A DNA stretch of 64,000 nt from JACMLD01 sp039915085 (GTDB lineage: Bacteria; Bacteroidota; Bacteroidia; Chitinophagales; Chitinophagaceae). Positions 17,978 to 27,834 of the stretch are shown in pieces; the first letter of the stretch is position 1, and the number at the start of each line of letters is the position of its first letter. Location of the stretch: the NCBI GenBank assembly GCA_039915085.1, contig JBDSOC010000098.1, positions 1 to 64,000 on the forward strand, read 5' to 3'. The translations under genes and the position numbers were made by a program. Below the pieces are notes generated by a model. The model was not told the origin of the DNA. It did not search any database and saw only the letters and a list, made by a program, of their open reading frames with translations.

Positions 17978-18766
17978 ATGATCAAGCACAGCTTTTTTTC
18001 AATTAAAAAGTCACTATTATTCTCATCATTTCTTTTTATGGTTAGTAGCCTACCAGCGCAGTACACAACTACTGCGATGAAGCCGGAGATGACAGAATTT
18101 TATGAGCCTGTACCAGCCATAGTTATACCAGGCAAGCCGGCAGCCAATGCTTTTATTACGGCACCTTCCGATGCTATTGTTTTATTTGATGGAAAAGATC
18201 TTTCTAAATGGAAAGGCAAGGATGGTGGTGCAGCCAAATGGGAGGTAAAGAATGGAGCGGTTACTGTAAAAAAAGGCACAGGCGACATCAGTACCGTACA
18301 GGAGTTTAATGATTTTCAGTTGCATATAGAATGGTCTGCACCTCCAAACATAACAGGCTCCGGCCAGGCAAGAGGCAACAGCGGTATCTTTCTCCAGGGT
18401 GTTTATGAACTTCAGGTGTTAGACAATTATAACAACAAAACTTATGTAAATGGTCAGGCCGGCAGCATCTACAAACAAACCGCACCACTTAAGAATTCCT
18501 TGCGCCCTCCGGGCGAATGGAACGTGTATGATGTAATCTACACAGCGCCACGTTTTAAGGAAGACAGTACATTATTCTCACCGGCTCGTGTAACCGTCAT
18601 TATTAATGGTGTGTTAGCGCAAAACAATACAACCATTACCGGCAATACGCCATATATAGGCCTGCCAAAATATCAATTTCATGGAAAAGGCCCTATAAAG
18701 TTGCAGGATCATGGAGATCCGAGTGAACCATTAAATTTCCGCAATATTTGGATTAGACAACTATAG
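17978..18766 (+). CDS. DUF1080 3-keto-disaccharide hydrolase-like protein
   Basis: A 262-residue exported protein; the signal peptide ends SSLPAQ. The DUF1080 jelly-roll begins DAIVLFDGKDLSKWKGKDG and continues with KWEVKNGAVTVKKGTGD, FNDFQLHIEWSAP, RGNSGIFLQGVYELQVLDNY and PLNFRNIWIRQL. This is the short single-domain type. Members of this family have been tied to cleavage of 3-keto-glycosides; the substrate here is unknown. It is the third gene of the plus-strand run after the oxidoreductase and isomerase, which supports a shared pathway. Confidence 0.9.
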   Translation: MIKHSFFSIKKSLLFSSFLFMVSSLPAQYTTTAMKPEMTEFYEPVPAIVIPGKPAANAFITAPSDAIVLFDGKDLSKWKGKDGGAAKWEVKNGAVTVKKGTGDISTVQEFNDFQLHIEWSAPPNITGSGQARGNSGIFLQGVYELQVLDNYNNKTYVNGQAGSIYKQTAPLKNSLRPPGEWNVYDVIYTAPRFKEDSTLFSPARVTVIINGVLAQNNTTITGNTPYIGLPKYQFHGKGPIKLQDHGDPSEPLNFRNIWIRQL

Positions 18767-18912
18767 ACTTTTATGATATGTGCAAACGAACAGCAAACGC
18801 AATATACTTCAGAAAACAACCCACTAACATCGGATTGCTTTCTTATTAAATGATGTTGCATTAGATTCTTTCTATTGCCTATGATTTAAATAAATTGTAC
18901 AGTAAATTTCTA

Positions 18913-20259
18913 ATGAAATACTTTACCCTTTGGTTGTTGTTTTCAACAATGCTGCTTTGCCCTGCAAAAGCGGATAATTTAATAGTGTATGATGCACCAA
19001 AAGGAATTACAGCTGCACAGGAATTTGCGCTGGAAGTAAACGGACAAAAGGTTTTTATTTACAATACCCCATCTGCTGCTTATGCCTGCTTCTCTTTTGA
19101 GGGAAAGGTAAAAGTGAAAGTAATTTTCATGGCACCTGTGTATAACTATGATATTCGTCCAAAAAGCAGAAAAATTGAAGGTGAACTTTACCGGAATCAA
19201 ATCAGTTTTTCATTAACCAAACCAGAGAACCTGAGTATTGAGATCAATAAAAACTTAAAGCGGCCACTGTTTATTTTTGCCAATCCACTTGAGACAAACA
19301 CTCCAAATAAAAACGATTCCAATGTTATTTATTTTGAAGCAGGAAAGATTTATACCCCCGGTATTGTTCGGCTAAAAAGCAACGAAACGGTTTATATTGC
19401 TGGTGGTGCAGTAGTGAGGGGCTCATTTATTACTGACGGCGGAAAGAACATTCAAATTATGGGCCGTGGCATTATCGACAACGGTATGTACAAAGAACAG
19501 GAGGCTCGTCCAATAGAAATTAATCAATCCCAAAATGTATTGCTCGAAGGATTTATTATTGCCGATGCAAAACACTGGTGCTGCGCTTCCTTTGCTTCAA
19601 AAAATATAACCTACCGTAATATAAAAATCGTTTCAGACAATGCGGTGGACGATGGCATTGATATAGTTGGCAGCCGGGATGTGCTGGTTGACAATTGTTT
19701 TATCAAAACAAAGGATGATTGCATTGCCATAAAATCAGGTGTAAACTATTTTACCAAATTCAACAGCGGTTTTACGGTTGACAATATTGTGGTACAAAAT
19801 TCTGTGATGTGGAATGGAGTATGGGGCAACGGGCTTGAAATTGGCTTTGAAACCCGGACAGATACGATACAAAATGTTACTTTCCGCAACTGCGACCTGA
19901 TTCATGTAGAAGGGCCAGAGGGAACATTCACTATTCATAACGGCGACCGGGCGTTGGTTAAAAACATATTGTATGAAGATGTCCGGGTAGAAGATGCAAG
20001 AGGCTGGCTGATCGATTTTAAGATACTGAAGTCGCGCTTTTCAAAAGACACCCAAAGAGGGAAGATTGAAAATGTACATTTTAAAAACATTACAGTAGAA
20101 GGCGAACAACTTCCCTACTCTCAACTGATGGGATTTGACGATACTTTCAACATTACAAATGTGTTGCTCGAAAATTTTTACCTGCATGGCATTAAGGTTA
20201 ATTCAACCTACAATGGCTTGATTACAGCAATTCATACCGAAAAACTTACATTCAAATAA
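18913..20259 (+). CDS. Secreted GH28-like beta-helix glycosidase, variant motifs
   Basis: A 448-residue protein. The start is taken at ATG 18913 (MKYFTLWLLF), because an in-frame TTG at 18895 gives a poorer signal peptide. The N-terminal beta-sandwich (to about residue 135) leads into IYFEAGKIYTPGIVRLKSNE and a right-handed beta-helix. Helix motifs: VYIAGGAVVRGSF, IMGRGIIDNG, then VDDGIDIVGSRDVLVDNC, KTKDDCIAIKSG and GNGLEIGFE. These occupy the places of NTDG, DD and GHG in classical polygalacturonases, but differ from them. It is a close relative of the 531-residue protein at 37687. Likely an exo-acting pectin or related glycan hydrolase; the specificity is unknown. Confidence 0.75.
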   Translation: MKYFTLWLLFSTMLLCPAKADNLIVYDAPKGITAAQEFALEVNGQKVFIYNTPSAAYACFSFEGKVKVKVIFMAPVYNYDIRPKSRKIEGELYRNQISFSLTKPENLSIEINKNLKRPLFIFANPLETNTPNKNDSNVIYFEAGKIYTPGIVRLKSNETVYIAGGAVVRGSFITDGGKNIQIMGRGIIDNGMYKEQEARPIEINQSQNVLLEGFIIADAKHWCCASFASKNITYRNIKIVSDNAVDDGIDIVGSRDVLVDNCFIKTKDDCIAIKSGVNYFTKFNSGFTVDNIVVQNSVMWNGVWGNGLEIGFETRTDTIQNVTFRNCDLIHVEGPEGTFTIHNGDRALVKNILYEDVRVEDARGWLIDFKILKSRFSKDTQRGKIENVHFKNITVEGEQLPYSQLMGFDDTFNITNVLLENFYLHGIKVNSTYNGLITAIHTEKLTFK

Positions 20260-20319
20260 TTGGAAAGTGTTTTTTGTATCTTTTTAATATTTTCTTAATC
20301 AAAAGTTAGAGACAATCCG

Positions 20320-21483
20320 ATGCGATGTATAATTTTCATAGCAGTTCTTCTTTCTTCGACCACAACTTTTTCACAGAACCGTTCGGTAAAATATAGAGTA
20401 ACTCCCTGGCTTTATAACAAGGATGCTGCAGTTTCACTCACATTTGATGACTGGATGAGTAGTCAAATCAATAATGCCTTTCCAATGTTAATGAAAATGA
20501 AATTTTCGGCAACACTCTTTGTAAACACCAAGAAGATTACTAATTGGAATGATCTTGTAAAAGCCTGCGAAAATGGTTTCGAGATTGCGAACCATACAAA
20601 AACCCATTCCTCACTTCCGGCACTTAACGACGCCCAAATAAAAGAAGAAGTAGGAGGTGCTCGTGAGCTGATCGGGCAAAGTAACAAAAATCGTTTTCCA
20701 GTCACATTTGCTTATCCCGGAGGTGGCGATGGCAAAGTTATAAACAGCGAACAAAATATTCATGCTATATTGATGAATTATTGTATTGGGGCACGTGACG
20801 TTGGCTCTTCGCCTTATCCATTCAATCTTGAATTCTGGGGCCCACAGCCATTTACAAACGACAATTATTTTAAAATAGGATCGCAAATAATTACCGATTC
20901 CGGCCCTTCTATCCAGGAATTCAATTCAATTCTTGACACAGCTATTTTACACCATGGTTGGTATGTTATCTGTTATCATGGTATTGGGGGCGAATGGATA
21001 AGTACCAATACCAGTAATTTTCAAGCACAATTAAACGCGCTTGAACAAAAAAAAGCCCGGTTGTGGATTACTACTTTTAAGGCAGCTTTATGTTACCACA
21101 AAGAAAGGCATTGCCAAAAACTTGAGGTGATCAGTGAAAACGCCGACTCGCTAAAACTGAATTTAACAGATACTCTGAGTGATAACGCTGTTTTCAACCA
21201 GGCGCTTACAATAAGGATGAAAAATCCGTCACGAAAAATCCATTCAATAAGTCAGGGGAGTATTAATGTACCCTTCCTAACCGGGAAGGATACCATCCAG
21301 TTCAACGTGGTGCCCGATGCAGGAATGATCATTCTTAAATATGCCAAGATCAGGGGGGCTGGCCACCTCAAAAAACAGGATAGGAAAAACGGTTCCACCA
21401 GGTATTATCCAATTCGGAAAGTAGCAAAAGCAAAAAACATTGTGACAAGAAAAGATAAATCATTGTTTAAAAATCATCATTGA
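20320..21483 (+). CDS. Polysaccharide deacetylase (NodB/CE4 family)
   Basis: A 387-residue secreted protein; the signal peptide ends TTTFSQ. The NodB domain begins AAVSLTFDDWM, where the second Asp is a metal ligand in CE4 enzymes. It continues with EIANHTKTHSSL, giving the two metal-binding His, then VTFAYPGGGDG and the closing ICYHGIGGEW His motif. After about residue 250 there is a C-terminal extension of roughly 130 residues, rich in beta strands and ending in a basic, Lys-rich tail. CE4 enzymes remove O- or N-acetyl groups, for example from xylan or chitin oligomers. Context suggests deacetylation of a plant polysaccharide. The downstream GH106 gene starts 55 bp later. Confidence 0.88.
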   Translation: MRCIIFIAVLLSSTTTFSQNRSVKYRVTPWLYNKDAAVSLTFDDWMSSQINNAFPMLMKMKFSATLFVNTKKITNWNDLVKACENGFEIANHTKTHSSLPALNDAQIKEEVGGARELIGQSNKNRFPVTFAYPGGGDGKVINSEQNIHAILMNYCIGARDVGSSPYPFNLEFWGPQPFTNDNYFKIGSQIITDSGPSIQEFNSILDTAILHHGWYVICYHGIGGEWISTNTSNFQAQLNALEQKKARLWITTFKAALCYHKERHCQKLEVISENADSLKLNLTDTLSDNAVFNQALTIRMKNPSRKIHSISQGSINVPFLTGKDTIQFNVVPDAGMIILKYAKIRGAGHLKKQDRKNGSTRYYPIRKVAKAKNIVTRKDKSLFKNHH

Positions 21484-21538
21484 AAAAGTAAGCGCTATAG
21501 CAGCAGAACAATACAGTTTAAACACAAATAACATTTAG

Positions 21539-24500
21539 ATGAAAAAAAAAGGTTTCATAATAATGGGCTTCTTTTTATTGATTCAGATCGGGTTTTCTCA
21601 ACAAACAATTCAAAGTACATTCAATAGCAACAATTTTAAAAATCCACCACAATCGGCAAAAGTGTATACCTGGTGGCATTGGGTGCAAGGCTCCATATCA
21701 AAAGATGGCATCACTAAAGATCTTGAAAGCATGAATGCCCAGGGAATTGCAGAAGCTACTATTATAAATGTTGGATTAATCGAAAACAAAACTTATTTGG
21801 TTCCGCAAGTAAAGTTTGGCACAGATGCATGGTATCAAATGTTTAAGTGGGCACTTAAAGAGGCTAAAAGATTGGGCATTACCATCGGCGTACACAATTG
21901 CGACGGCTGGAGTTCAAGTGGTGGTCCATGGATTACTCCTGAGAGATCAATGAAAATGTTTACATGGGCTAATACCAATATCGAAGGAGGCAAAACTGTT
22001 TCCATGCAATTGGAACGCCCCTTTGGCATTGATCATTTTTATAAAGATGTTGCAGTGGTAGCTTTTCCTTCATCTACGGTAATAAATTCTTTTCAGAAAA
22101 TAAAGCCAGCAATATTGCTGAATGATAGTACTGATGCCACTGTGTTGGCAGATGGGAACCCGGTTAGTACTGTAAAAATAGACAGGGGAAATAATATTAC
22201 ATTCCAGTTTTCTACAGAATTTGGAGCCGATAAAATTTGTTTATTACCCAGGAAAGAATTTACCTGGAGCAGCCCGAAAGATTTCGAAATGAGCTATGTA
22301 TTATCTTCTTCATCCAATGGAAAAGACTTTCAGCAACTGCTGGAATTTGAAGTAAAAGGATTGAATCAAATGAAACAAATCGAAATCCCTGCTACCAAAT
22401 CACGTTACTACAAATTAGTGATAAAAGATTTCGGATATACAGATTCGTGGCTGGCATTAACTTTGGCAGAAGTGGAACTACTCAAAAAAGATGAATCCCC
22501 TTCCTATGATCCCGGCATCAAATTCCACCAGGAGAAAACTGTGATGGTGAAAGCAGGGGACAAAAACAGTTTTGAGGATATAGGACTGGCGGGTGGCGCT
22601 GTTGACCAAAGTAAAGTATTGGATATATCTAACAAGATGGATGCAAATGGAATGCTGCATTGGAATGCCCCGGCTGGTAATTGGAAAATCATCCGATTTG
22701 GATATACAACTACTGGTGCAATGAATGCGCCTGCTACAAAAGAAGGAGAAGGTTTTGAATGTGATAAAATGGATTCCAATGTGGTAGGATTTCACTTTAG
22801 CCAGTTTCCTCAAAAATTAATTGACAAAGCGGGCGCCATGACAGGCAACACTTTTAAGTTTCTCTTGATTGACAGTTGGGAATGTGCCTTTCAAAATTGG
22901 ACACAAAGTTTTCCGCATGAATTTGAAGCAAGAAGAGGATATAAAATTACGCCATTCATTCCCGCTTTATGTGGCGAAATGGTAACTGACGCTCCTACCA
23001 CCGAAGCATTCCTGTTTGACTTCCGCACCACGATTGCCAATTTAATCGAAAACAATTACTATAAAAAATTCAACAGTCTTTGTCATAAAAACAAACTGGA
23101 AATGCATGCCGAAATAATCTATGGCGGCCCCGGATATCCACCATTGGATGTACTTAAAACAAACCAATATGCCGATATGCCTATGTTTGAATTTTGGACA
23201 GGGCACAATAGCAAGACCACTACGGTGGAATACAATGCTTCTAAAAATGCAGCACCGGAGTTTTTGGCAAGTGCTACCTTGTTTAACAATAAAAAAATAT
23301 TAGGATCAGAGGCTTATACGGGCTCTGCGCATTACAGCGAATCACCTGCAGAATTAAAACCTTATGGTGACCGGGCTTATTGCTCTGGCATTAATCAAAT
23401 GATATTACACAGCTATGTACACCAGCCAACCGATAGCGTAGCCGGAATGACACTGGGCGGATTTGCTTCTCATTTTAACCGAAACAATAGCTGGTTCAAT
23501 TTTGCCCGCTCATGGATGGATTACCAGGCAAGGATTCAATACATGTTGCAGCAAGGCCAAATGCAGGCCGATATATTGTATTATGTTGGCGACCAACTAC
23601 CACAATACCTGGAAGCAGGCATTGCAGTGAATGTACCAAATGGCTATAAAATTCACTTAGCCAATTATGATATTCTTACAAATAAAATCGTCATAAAAAA
23701 TGGCAAATTAACCTTTGGCAACGTTACCTTCTCCCTACTTACCTTACCCGAAAATATGGGAATGGAACTGGCCACCTTAGTGCGTTTAGAACAATTGATA
23801 AAAGCCGGGGTAGTAGTTTATGGGCCAAAACCAACTAAATTATTATCCATGCACGGAATTAAAAACAATGCTATCCGTTTCAATCAACTGATTGAAAATA
23901 TCTGGGGCAAAATGGATGGTGTAAGCGTTAAAGAACGCAGCTATGGCAAGGGCAAAATTTGTTGGGGCGAATCCATGAAAACAGTGTTGGATAAAATGAA
24001 ACTAAAACCCGATTTTGAAACCCTGTCTGCAGATACTGCTACCTTTTTATACACACATAGGTCCCTGGGCAACGAGGATATATATTTTGTTTTCAATCAA
24101 CAAGACAAAGTGAATATACGTGACTTATATTTCAGATCGGTGAACACCTCTGTAAAAGAATACAATCCAAAGGATGGTTCAATTACGCCAATCGCCTTTA
24201 CCAAAACATTAGATGGCAGAACCAAAATCCCATTCACATTTGGAGCAAGAGAATCCCAAATTTTTCTCTTTGAGAAAGGAGATGGAAAAGCAATAAAGCC
24301 GTCGATAAAAAAGAAGGAATCTTTTGAGATTAGTGATTTTAAAGGCACACTTAGTTTTGATACCCGTGGTTATGGAAAAATCGATCCAATAAATATTACC
24401 GGCCTGCAATCATTGACTGTTTTTAAAAATACCGATATCAAATATTTTTCTGGATTTGCCCATTACAATATAAACTTTAAAGCACCAGTTTCTTATCTGA

Positions 24501-24817
24501 ATAAAGGCGGAAAAGTATTGCTTGATTTAGGGCAGGTTGGCGTAACTGCCAGCGTAAAATTGAATGGAAAGCTATTGGGTACTGCTTGGTATGCCAATAC
24601 CCAATTTGATGTTAGCACATTACTGAAAGAAGAAAACAACTTACAAGTTACTGTGGGCAATGAGTACAGAAACAGAATAATCGGCGATTTTGTCGAGTTT
24701 GGAAGGGTCAAAAATATATGGACTACTTCTCCTGTCCAAGACTATCTGGATAAAGACAAACCCTTAAAACCTACCGGTTTAATTGGGCCCATTCAGTTGA
24801 TTAGGTTTTCAAATTAA
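21539..24817 (+). CDS. GH106-type alpha-L-rhamnosidase
   Basis: A 1,092-residue secreted enzyme, in the usual size range for GH106. After a signal peptide ending IGFSQ, it opens with VYTWWHWVQGSISKDGITKD and MNAQGIAEATIINVG, then LGITIGVHNCDGWSSSGGPW, all characteristic of the family. The middle has a catalytic barrel region with LLIDSWECAFQNWT and EMHAEIIYGGPGYPPLD, whose Glu and Asp residues are candidates for the calcium-assisted inverting site. The C-terminus contains a beta-sandwich carbohydrate-binding-like module (GGKVLLDLGQVGVTASVKLN) as in GH2-type jelly rolls. It releases alpha-L-rhamnose, for instance from rhamnogalacturonan. It sits in a run with GH28-like and GH29 genes. Confidence 0.85.
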   Translation: MKKKGFIIMGFFLLIQIGFSQQTIQSTFNSNNFKNPPQSAKVYTWWHWVQGSISKDGITKDLESMNAQGIAEATIINVGLIENKTYLVPQVKFGTDAWYQMFKWALKEAKRLGITIGVHNCDGWSSSGGPWITPERSMKMFTWANTNIEGGKTVSMQLERPFGIDHFYKDVAVVAFPSSTVINSFQKIKPAILLNDSTDATVLADGNPVSTVKIDRGNNITFQFSTEFGADKICLLPRKEFTWSSPKDFEMSYVLSSSSNGKDFQQLLEFEVKGLNQMKQIEIPATKSRYYKLVIKDFGYTDSWLALTLAEVELLKKDESPSYDPGIKFHQEKTVMVKAGDKNSFEDIGLAGGAVDQSKVLDISNKMDANGMLHWNAPAGNWKIIRFGYTTTGAMNAPATKEGEGFECDKMDSNVVGFHFSQFPQKLIDKAGAMTGNTFKFLLIDSWECAFQNWTQSFPHEFEARRGYKITPFIPALCGEMVTDAPTTEAFLFDFRTTIANLIENNYYKKFNSLCHKNKLEMHAEIIYGGPGYPPLDVLKTNQYADMPMFEFWTGHNSKTTTVEYNASKNAAPEFLASATLFNNKKILGSEAYTGSAHYSESPAELKPYGDRAYCSGINQMILHSYVHQPTDSVAGMTLGGFASHFNRNNSWFNFARSWMDYQARIQYMLQQGQMQADILYYVGDQLPQYLEAGIAVNVPNGYKIHLANYDILTNKIVIKNGKLTFGNVTFSLLTLPENMGMELATLVRLEQLIKAGVVVYGPKPTKLLSMHGIKNNAIRFNQLIENIWGKMDGVSVKERSYGKGKICWGESMKTVLDKMKLKPDFETLSADTATFLYTHRSLGNEDIYFVFNQQDKVNIRDLYFRSVNTSVKEYNPKDGSITPIAFTKTLDGRTKIPFTFGARESQIFLFEKGDGKAIKPSIKKKESFEISDFKGTLSFDTRGYGKIDPINITGLQSLTVFKNTDIKYFSGFAHYNINFKAPVSYLNKGGKVLLDLGQVGVTASVKLNGKLLGTAWYANTQFDVSTLLKEENNLQVTVGNEYRNRIIGDFVEFGRVKNIWTTSPVQDYLDKDKPLKPTGLIGPIQLIRFSN

Positions 24818-24897
24818 ATTAAATCATGAAGGCTTATTGCCAATAAGAAATCGATTGTGCTTATCGGTTGAACTCAGCATATATTAAAACTAAAAAA

Positions 24898-26082
24898 ATG
24901 AAAATCGCTTCTTTATCACTGGTTATTTTTCTATTGTAAAAAGCCAAATTCATGCGCAGAAATACACAGACCATGCCGCCACACCCCCCATGGGCTGGAG
25001 TAGCTGGAACTATTTTCAATGTGATGAGCTGAATGAAAAAGTAATTAAAGAAATGGCGGATGCCATGGTGAGCAGTGGCATGAAGGATGCCGGATATCAA
25101 TACATCAATATTGACGACTGCTGGCAAATAGACAGGGATACAAATGGTAATATTTTAGCCGACTCCGTAAAGTTTCCGTCGGGGATAAAAGCAGTAGCTG
25201 ACTATATACACAGCAGGGGTTTAAAATTTGGCATATATACTTGTGCAGGTTTGCAAACCTATGCCAAGCGACCGGGAAGCCGTGGCTACGAGTACCAGGA
25301 TATGCGTACTTATGTATCATGGGGTGTTGAATATATAAAGATAGATCGGTGCAATACAGATAATTTAGATGCACCATCGTCCTATAAAATTTTAGCGATG
25401 CCATCAGGAAAGCGGGCCGACCCATGGTACTGAGCATTTGCGAATGATGCTTAACCAAGCCATGGAAATGGGCAGAAGATATTGGACATAGCTGGCGCAC
25501 TACATGAGATATTGGGGATAATTTTGACAATGGTTTATACGTTGATGATGGCAAAGTATGGGGCGGTGGTGTATTGGTAACGCTGGATATGCAACGTATG
25601 TTGCAACTATATTCAGGGCCGGGCCACTGGAATGATATGGATATGTTGCAGGTAGGCAATGGCGGTATGACATTTACTGAAAACCGCTCTCACTTTAGCT
25701 TGTGGGCAATGATGTTTTCGCCGCTTATGGCCGGAAATGATTTGAGAAAAATGACGGATAGTACCAAAAATATTTTCACCAACAAAGCAGTCATTACCCT
25801 CAACCAGGATGCCCTGGGCAAACAGGCAGAGAAAATAATTGATGAAGGCAAATTTCAAATTTTTAGAAAAGAACCGGGCAATGGAGAAATGGCTCTTTGT
25901 TTTTTTAACCGCAGCGATTTGCGGGTTACAAAAAAAATAGACTGGCAAAAACTGAATATTTCGAACGGAAAAAATTTACTGACTTGTGGACAGGCAAACA
26001 ACAATTAATTTCAGCCGCTGCTGAAATAAGTATTGAGGGACATGGTGTGTGGGTTATAAGAATAAACAGTAGCAAAATGTAG
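24898..26082 (+). pseudogene. GH27 alpha-galactosidase, broken copy
   Basis: A paralogue of the intact GH27 at 30172. ATG 24898 opens a signal peptide that loses frame at about 24935. The barrel then reads PMGWSSWNYFQCDE, INIDDCWQIDRD and KIDRCNTDN (nucleophile Asp). The frame shifts near 25395-25430. After that, two in-frame TGA codons occur: 25445-25447, where relatives have Trp-Gly, and 25505-25507, replacing the Gly right before the acid/base Asp of RTTGDI. The remainder, GPGHWNDMDMLQVGNGG, is intact until a final frameshift near 25975; the stop is at 26082. At least five lesions make this a clear pseudogene in an otherwise intact operon. Confidence 0.9.
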
Positions 26083-26181
26083 CGCTTTAGTGAAGTTAAA
26101 ACAGTTTTGAGAACTGCTGAATATGGCGTATGAATAAATTCCAGCCCCTACTATTTTATTTACACAAATGCTCAAAGGTAT

Positions 26182-27606
26182 ATGCAACAAAAAAAGATTT
26201 TATTATTTCTTATCGTCATTCTTGCTGGAAATGTGTTTGCACAAAAGAGCAAACCGTTTTTGTATAAAGCAACCGAAGCCAGCTTATCTAAAAGACAAAC
26301 ACCAACATGGTATGGCAATGCCAAGCTGGGTATTTTTATTCACTGGGGATTATACTCAGTACCAGCATGGGCTATACCGTATGGTACACCAGATACGGTT
26401 ACCAATTGGAAGGCTTTCTATACAAACAACCCTTATGCAGAATGGTACTTGAACAGCTTACGAATAACTGGGAGCCCAACACAAACTTATCATACAAACA
26501 AGTATGGTGCAGGGTTTGATTATTATAATTTTAAAGACAGCCTGCAGCAAAAAACCACCAACTGGAATGCAGGTAATTGGGCTGCTATTATAAAATCCAC
26601 CGGTGCAAAATATGTGGTGATAACTGCCAAGCACCATGATGGATATTTGATGTATCCATCAAAAGTGCAGCACCCATTTCTACAAGCCAGTCAAATAAGC
26701 AGCCCCAAAGATTTTATTGGCGCATTAGCCATAGCGGTAAGGGCAAAAAATATTAAAATGGGTATTTATTATTCCGGCGGATTAGACTGGAGTTTTACAA
26801 CAAAACCTGTTACTAATTTATGGCCAGATTTATTTGAAGCCATGCCTCCATCGAAGGCATACGCTAAATATGCTGATGCTCAAATGCATGAAATAATTAA
26901 CCGTTACCAGCCCGATGTTTTATGGAACGATGTTAATTATCCAAAAGGTGAAAATCTGTTATCGGTTTTTGCCCATTTGTTCAATACCAACCACAATGCA
27001 GTTGTAAACGATCGGTGGAACCAATACCCTACGCTGTATAATTTTACAACACCAGAGTATGCTGTGCCATTCAGCAATGGTTTCAAAAAATGGGAAACCT
27101 GCCGTGGCATTGGTTTTTCGTTTGGGTATAATCAAACCGAAACTGATAAGCAGCTTTTATCATCCGGGGCGTTAATTAATTTGCTGGTAGATATTGTAAG
27201 TAAAAATGGTAACCTGCTGATAAACATTGGGCCAGATGCAGCAGGTAATATTCCGGCCAACCAACTAACCCGCCTGAAAGATTTAGGCAACTGGATGCAG
27301 GTAAACAGCGAAGGAATTTATGATACCCATCCCTGGAAACAGACAGCCGACACCTTGCGAGATAGCACCGCCATCAGGTTTACAAAAAAACAATATACCC
27401 TTTATGTTTTTTTTCTACAAAAGCCCACAACCAATAGCATCCTGCTAAAAGATAGCAGCTTCAATGCTGTCAAATCAATTTTATGGGTTGATAAAAAAAA
27501 TGTACCGCTTCATTTTATAAAAACAGCGGCAGGTGTGGAAATTATTTTACCAAAAAACATTAATTTTACTTTCGCAAGAATGATAAAGATTAATGGTGTA
27601 AAATAA
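26182..27606 (+). CDS. GH29 alpha-L-fucosidase
   Basis: A 474-residue secreted enzyme; the signal peptide ends NVFAQ. The TIM barrel shows WYGNAKLGIFIHWGLYSVPAW, YVVITAKHHDGYLMY, MGIYYSGGLDWSF and YQPDVLWNDVNYP. The Asp of the last motif corresponds to the GH29 nucleophile. ETCRGIGFSFGYNQTE and LVDIVSKNGNLLINIGPD are also typical, followed by a short beta domain. It removes alpha-linked L-fucose, found in rhamnogalacturonan side chains, xyloglucan and arabinogalactan. It is the last intact gene of the plus-strand run and meets the minus-strand GH3 gene head-on. Confidence 0.92.
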   Translation: MQQKKILLFLIVILAGNVFAQKSKPFLYKATEASLSKRQTPTWYGNAKLGIFIHWGLYSVPAWAIPYGTPDTVTNWKAFYTNNPYAEWYLNSLRITGSPTQTYHTNKYGAGFDYYNFKDSLQQKTTNWNAGNWAAIIKSTGAKYVVITAKHHDGYLMYPSKVQHPFLQASQISSPKDFIGALAIAVRAKNIKMGIYYSGGLDWSFTTKPVTNLWPDLFEAMPPSKAYAKYADAQMHEIINRYQPDVLWNDVNYPKGENLLSVFAHLFNTNHNAVVNDRWNQYPTLYNFTTPEYAVPFSNGFKKWETCRGIGFSFGYNQTETDKQLLSSGALINLLVDIVSKNGNLLINIGPDAAGNIPANQLTRLKDLGNWMQVNSEGIYDTHPWKQTADTLRDSTAIRFTKKQYTLYVFFLQKPTTNSILLKDSSFNAVKSILWVDKKNVPLHFIKTAAGVEIILPKNINFTFARMIKINGVK

Positions 27607-27834
27607 AAAAATAAATGATTACGGGATACCGGGCAGTGCAATCGACTTACCTTAATTCTGTTTACTGAAAACGGGTGTAAGCGCTGGCACAGAATTAATT
27701 ACGTTTACCGTTTTAAAAAATGTCATGCAAATAATTCTATCTAAAATTAACAAGCTTGAGAATTAGTGGGAGCAAAAATTAAAAGATGCCCGATGTTGTA
27801 CGATAAACTTTAGAAGTATTTAACCTGATCATAC

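Noticed and set aside
18895..18912. TTG start six codons upstream of the GH28-like gene
   Set aside because: The ATG at 18913 gives a cleaner signal peptide, and TTG starts are uncommon in this phylum.
25105..25659. 184-codon open frame on the minus strand
   Set aside because: Antisense to the GH27 pseudogene, where the sense strand shows clear GH27 motifs.
1883..26082. Idea that all frameshifts are sequencing errors
   Set aside because: Nonsense codons, in-frame deletions and gene-junction chimeras occur besides homopolymer slips, and very long genes nearby are fully open.
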